Of a stretch of 64,000 nt of DNA, positions 61,701 to 64,000 are shown in pieces (position 1 is the stretch's first letter; each line of letters starts with the position of its first letter). Origin of the DNA: Myxococcales bacterium (GTDB lineage: Bacteria > Myxococcota_A > Bradymonadia > UBA7976 > UBA1532); the NCBI GenBank assembly GCA_020633435.1, contig JACKDP010000001.1, forward strand, positions 248,001-312,000, written 5' to 3'. The notes below the pieces were generated by a model. It ran no database searches. It saw nothing but the letters and a program-made list of their open reading frames with translations, and was not told where the DNA came from. The position numbers and the translations under genes are program-made.

Positions 61701-64000
61701 TCTGCGGGGGCTGCCCCGTGGGCCGGCCTTGCCGGGGCCCCGCCGACTGCGCCAGCGCCGTGTGCCTGGACGGCGTCTGCGCCGCCCCGACCTGCGATGA
61801 CCGGGTGAGCAACGGCGCCGAGACGGCCCTCGACTGCGGCGGCGCCTGCCCGGCCTGTGGCGAGGGCGCCGTCTGCGGCGTGGCCGCCGACTGCCTGAGC
61901 CGCGTCTGCGCCGCCGGGCGCTGCGCCGTGTCGGCCTGCGACGACGGCGTCGCCAACGGGAACGAGACGGGCGTGGACTGCGGCGGCGGCTGCGGGCCCT
62001 GCCCCATCGGCCAGGGGTGCCGCGGCGCGGCCGACTGCGCGGGCGGCGTCTGCGCGAACGGCACCTGCGCGGCGGCCGCGTGCGGCGACGGGGTGCGCAA
62101 CGGCGGCGAGACGGCTGTGGACTGCGGCGGGCCCTGCCCCGCCTGCCCCGATGGCGACACCTGTGGCCAGGGGCCCGACTGCTTGAGCGGCGTGTGCGCC
62201 GGTGGCCGCTGCGCGGCGCCGGCCTGCGGCGACGGCCGGGCCAACGGCGCCGAGGCGGACGTCGACTGCGGCGGCCCCTGCGCCCCCTGCGCCGACGGCC
62301 GCGCCTGCGCGGCGCCGGGCGACTGCGCGAGCGGCATCTGCGTGGCCGATCGCTGCGCGCCGCCGGCCTGCGATGATGGCGTCCGCAACGGCGGCGAGAC
62401 GGCCGTCGACTGCGGCGGCCCCTGCCCCGCCTGCCCGGGCGGCGCCACCTGCGCCGTGGCCGGCGACTGCCTCGACGGGGTGTGCGCGGGCCAGCGCTGC
62501 GCGGTGGCGGCCTGCGGCGATGGCGTCCAGAACGGCGGCGAGAGGGCCGTCGACTGCGGCGGCCCCTGCGCCCCCTGCGCCGACGGCCGGGCCTGCGTGG
62601 GCCCGGGCGACTGCCGGACCGGCGTCTGCACCAACGGCACCTGCGGCGCGGCGGCCTGCGACGACGGCGTCCGCAACGGCGCCGAGACGGCCGTCGACTG
62701 CGGCGGCCCCTGCCCCGCCTGCCCGGACGGCGCCACCTGCGCCGTGGGCGCCGACTGCCGCGCGGGCGTCTGCGCCGCCGGCCGCTGCGCCGCGGCGGCC
62801 TGTGACGACGGCATCCGCAATGGCCGCGAGTCGGCCGTCGACTGCGGCGGCGTCTGCGCCCCGTGCGCCGATGGCGCCGCCTGCAACGTCGCGGGTGACT
62901 GCCGCGACGCCGTGTGCGCCAACGGGATCTGCGCGGCGGCGGCCTGCGACGACGGTGTGCGCAACGGCGCCGAGACGGCCGTCGACTGCGGCGGCCCCTG
63001 CCCCCCGTGCGGCGATGGGCTCGCCTGTGGCGCGGCCGCCGACTGCCTGAGCGAGGTCTGCAACGCCGGGCGCTGCGCCCGCCCGACCTGCGCCGATGGC
63101 GTCCTCAACGGCGGCGAGGCCGACGTCGACTGCGGCGGCCCCTGCGCCCCGTGCGCCGATGGCGCCGCCTGCGTGGCGGCGGCCTCCTGCCGGAGCGGGG
63201 TCTGCCGCGCCGACGCCCAGGGCGCCGCCCACTGCATCGCGCCGGCCTGCGACGACGGCGTGCGCAACGGCACCGAGACGGGCGTGGACTGCGGCGGCCC
63301 CTGCCCCGCCTGCGCCGACGGCGAGCTGTGCGTCCAGCCGGGCGACTGCCTGAGCGGCGTCTGCCGCCAGGGCCGCTGCGCCCCGCCCGCCTGCGGTGAC
63401 GGCGTGCGCAACGGCACCGAGACGGACGTCGACTGCGGCGGCCCCTGCGCCCCCTGCCGCGACCGCTTCCAGTGCCTCCGCGGCGCCGACTGCCAGAGCC
63501 GCGTCTGCACCGCCGGCCAGTGCGCGGTGCCCGCTTGCAACGACGCCACCCGCAACGGCGCCGAGGCGGACGTCGACTGCGGCGGCCCCTGCCCCGCCTG
63601 CGCGCCGGGTCGGCTCTGCGCCCGCCCCGCCGACTGCCGCGAGGGCGTCTGCTTCGACGGCGCCTGCGCCCCGGCCGCGTGCAACGACTTGATCCGCAAC
63701 GGGATCGAGACCGACGTCGACTGCGGCGGCGTCTGCGCGCCCTGCGCCGCCGGCGCCGCCTGCCTGGCCGCCGCCGACTGCCGCAGCGGGTCCTGCGTGG
63801 GCGGCCTCTGCGCCGCGGCCGCCTGCGACGATGGCGTCCAGAACGGCGGCGAGTCCGGCGTGGACTGCGGCGGCCCCTGCGCCGGCTGCCCCCTCGGCGG
63901 CGCGTGCGCCCGCGATCTCGACTGCCTCGAGGGCCTCTGCCTCGCGGGCACCTGCCGCCAGCACCCCTGCCGCAACGCCGTCCAGGATCCCGGCGAGACG
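58790..64000 (+). CDS. giant Cys-rich tandem-repeat lipoprotein (3' end outside window)
   Basis: An unbroken frame of over 1,730 codons begins GTG at 58790 (GGGGAG upstream) with a lipoprotein signal (IITALLWAC) and a short linker. From 58880 it is a tandem array of a 48-residue (144-base) unit with eight cysteines, consensus C-DDG-x2-NGxET-x-VDCGG-x-C-x2-C-x5-C-x5-DC-x-SGVC-x4-C. By eye 35 DCGG motifs are present and a 36th unit begins at 63968. A few units carry insertions, such as near 60740 and 63210. The unit is probably a disulfide-bonded surface module in a long fibre. Its function is unknown. Antisense frames are also open, but codon composition and the repeats fit only this strand. 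Confidence 0.9.
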   Translation, partial: MLKHILIITALLWACDDGGSGTPAPDAGNACDDGVRNGSESDVDCGGGCGPCAVGQICLGGDDCATGVCGQGVCLAATCGDGRTNGDESWVDCGGACPACPDGRPCGAGDDCQSQVCVGGVCATPACADGARNAGETGVDCGGPCAGCADGGGCVAPADCLSGVCAGGMCAAPACDDGAQNGDETDVDCGGACPACPDGLRCAAAGDCAGGQCTGGRCVGPRCGDGVQNGDETGVDCGGACAACAPGGGCRSEADCAEGRCVAGVCSAAACDDGLRNGAETWLDCGGPDCPRCTVGGVCVAHTDCAEGVCFEGRCAVPTCEDATRNGEETDVDCGGNDCGPCADAAACVAPEDCLSRVCTGGACAAPACDDGRRNGGETDIDCGGPDCPACAPGGGCTGPGDCGGLPCVAGRCAPPGCADGAQNGDETDIDCGGSCGPCAPGLACGGAADCRSLLCVGGSCTAPTCGDAVRNGGETDIDCGGPCGRCADGRACVARRDCQSSVCDGGVCHPAGCEDDQQNATESDIDCGGDACEPCPTAAACRAAGDCEDGVCTSGRCAAPTCADGVANGRESDTDCGGLCANACFDGRACLADSDCQSGVCAGGRCLAPTCADGRLNGDETWIDCGGGQCGPCPSGRACRSDFECEDGICVVGTDGQGLCAEASCADGVFNEGESDVDCGGRCSPCLDGAMCRSGEDCGSRRCVDGRCAPPRCDDGRQNGLEAWVDCGGPCGPCPDGRPCRIDEECDSGVCQGGLCAPPTCLDRRLNGLESGVDCGGRCPACAEGEVCAVDDDCLTDACEAGACAPPACADGRRNGAETGLDCGGGCPPCGEGDRCVGAADCVSGVCAGQRCVEESCADGVQNGGETGVDCGGECGPCVDGGACRRGSDCDSGVCAGGACAAAACDDGLRNGGETAADCGGPCPACADGATCANANDCASGACVGGRCAAPACADGIENGSEQAVDCGGVCGGCPVGRPCRGPADCASAVCLDGVCAAPTCDDRVSNGAETALDCGGACPACGEGAVCGVAADCLSRVCAAGRCAVSACDDGVANGNETGVDCGGGCGPCPIGQGCRGAADCAGGVCANGTCAAAACGDGVRNGGETAVDCGGPCPACPDGDTCGQGPDCLSGVCAGGRCAAPACGDGRANGAEADVDCGGPCAPCADGRACAAPGDCASGICVADRCAPPACDDGVRNGGETAVDCGGPCPACPGGATCAVAGDCLDGVCAGQRCAVAACGDGVQNGGERAVDCGGPCAPCADGRACVGPGDCRTGVCTNGTCGAAACDDGVRNGAETAVDCGGPCPACPDGATCAVGADCRAGVCAAGRCAAAACDDGIRNGRESAVDCGGVCAPCADGAACNVAGDCRDAVCANGICAAAACDDGVRNGAETAVDCGGPCPPCGDGLACGAAADCLSEVCNAGRCARPTCADGVLNGGEADVDCGGPCAPCADGAACVAAASCRSGVCRADAQGAAHCIAPACDDGVRNGTETGVDCGGPCPACADGELCVQPGDCLSGVCRQGRCAPPACGDGVRNGTETDVDCGGPCAPCRDRFQCLRGADCQSRVCTAGQCAVPACNDATRNGAEADVDCGGPCPACAPGRLCARPADCREGVCFDGACAPAACNDLIRNGIETDVDCGGVCAPCAAGAACLAAADCRSGSCVGGLCAAAACDDGVQNGGESGVDCGGPCAGCPLGGACARDLDCLEGLCLAGTCRQHPCRNAVQDPGET

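Noticed and set aside
58760..63964. 1734-residue minus-strand frame (and a 1673-residue one at 58954-63975)
   Set aside because: They are antisense images of the Cys-rich repeat array. The products are Ala/Gly- or Gln/Pro-rich low-complexity strings without start context. The plus frame has a lipoprotein signal and an eight-Cys module.
58880..63967. CRISPR array or satellite DNA
   Set aside because: The 144-base units are coding, in frame and vary at codon level. There are no short identical repeats with unique spacers.

Overview
The window is about 64 kb of very GC-rich DNA (roughly 70-75% by eye) with dense genes, short gaps and many stop/start overlaps. The gene content points to a deltaproteobacterial-type genome, most likely Myxococcota (Polyangia or Bradymonadales-like). 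It carries three eukaryote-like Ser/Thr kinases, two caspase-fold lipoproteins, PEGA-like domains, a CotH-kinase/lamin-tail lipoprotein, many lipoproteins with Asp/Ala/Pro-rich (PDA) spacers, and a giant Cys-rich tandem-repeat lipoprotein. The taxon is inferred from these families; there is no rRNA gene in the window.

Layout. 1-3.2 kb: the end of a P450 gene, then two decayed genes (an AAA ATPase stump and an ELWxTDGT-repeat protein broken by frameshifts). 3.4-7 kb: an aminotransferase translationally coupled to an SLC12-type transporter. 7-9.6 kb (minus strand): an Rrf2 regulator, a JAMM peptidase, LarE and a DMT exporter, which looks like a sulfur-transfer module. 9.7-15.9 kb: PlsY, membrane-anchored proteins, an FAH hydrolase, envelope proteins and a CoA-binding protein. 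16-17.2 kb: caspase 1. 17.3-21.7 kb (minus strand): a tightly coupled run of a TrpD-like phosphoribosyltransferase, a heme-oxygenase-like diiron protein and a nitrile-hydratase-like-leader (NHLP) peptide, followed by NadC and a FadL porin. This is the best candidate for an undescribed system. 21.8-29.3 kb: a giant kinase/cyclase/ATPase/TPR regulator, a SIS protein and a large lipoprotein. 29.5-35.4 kb: HutU, HutH, HisS and tRNA-His. 35.6-40.4 kb: the CotH lipoprotein. 40.5-44.3 kb: two lipoproteins and caspase 2 in one operon. 44.3-49.5 kb: two divergent kinases, a SpoU methyltransferase and an Ig-like secreted protein. 49.6-55.1 kb: DUF1579, a DnaQ-type exonuclease with a possible BRCT-like partner, a DEAD-box helicase with a frameshifted tail, an unknown protein and an HUH (REP-type) transposase. 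55.7-58.5 kb: two exported proteins. 58.8-64 kb: the Cys-rich repeat lipoprotein, running off the window.

How the genes may work together. Histidine catabolism (HutU, HutH) sits convergently beside histidyl-tRNA synthetase and its tRNA. The synthetase resembles the divergent alphaproteobacterial type and the tRNA has A73, a coherent pair. The kinases, caspases and PEGA/lipoprotein genes look like an envelope signalling and regulated-proteolysis repertoire. The sulfur module and the NHLP cluster are the two places where neighbouring genes suggest a specific shared chemistry. All calls rest on reading motifs; no database search was run.
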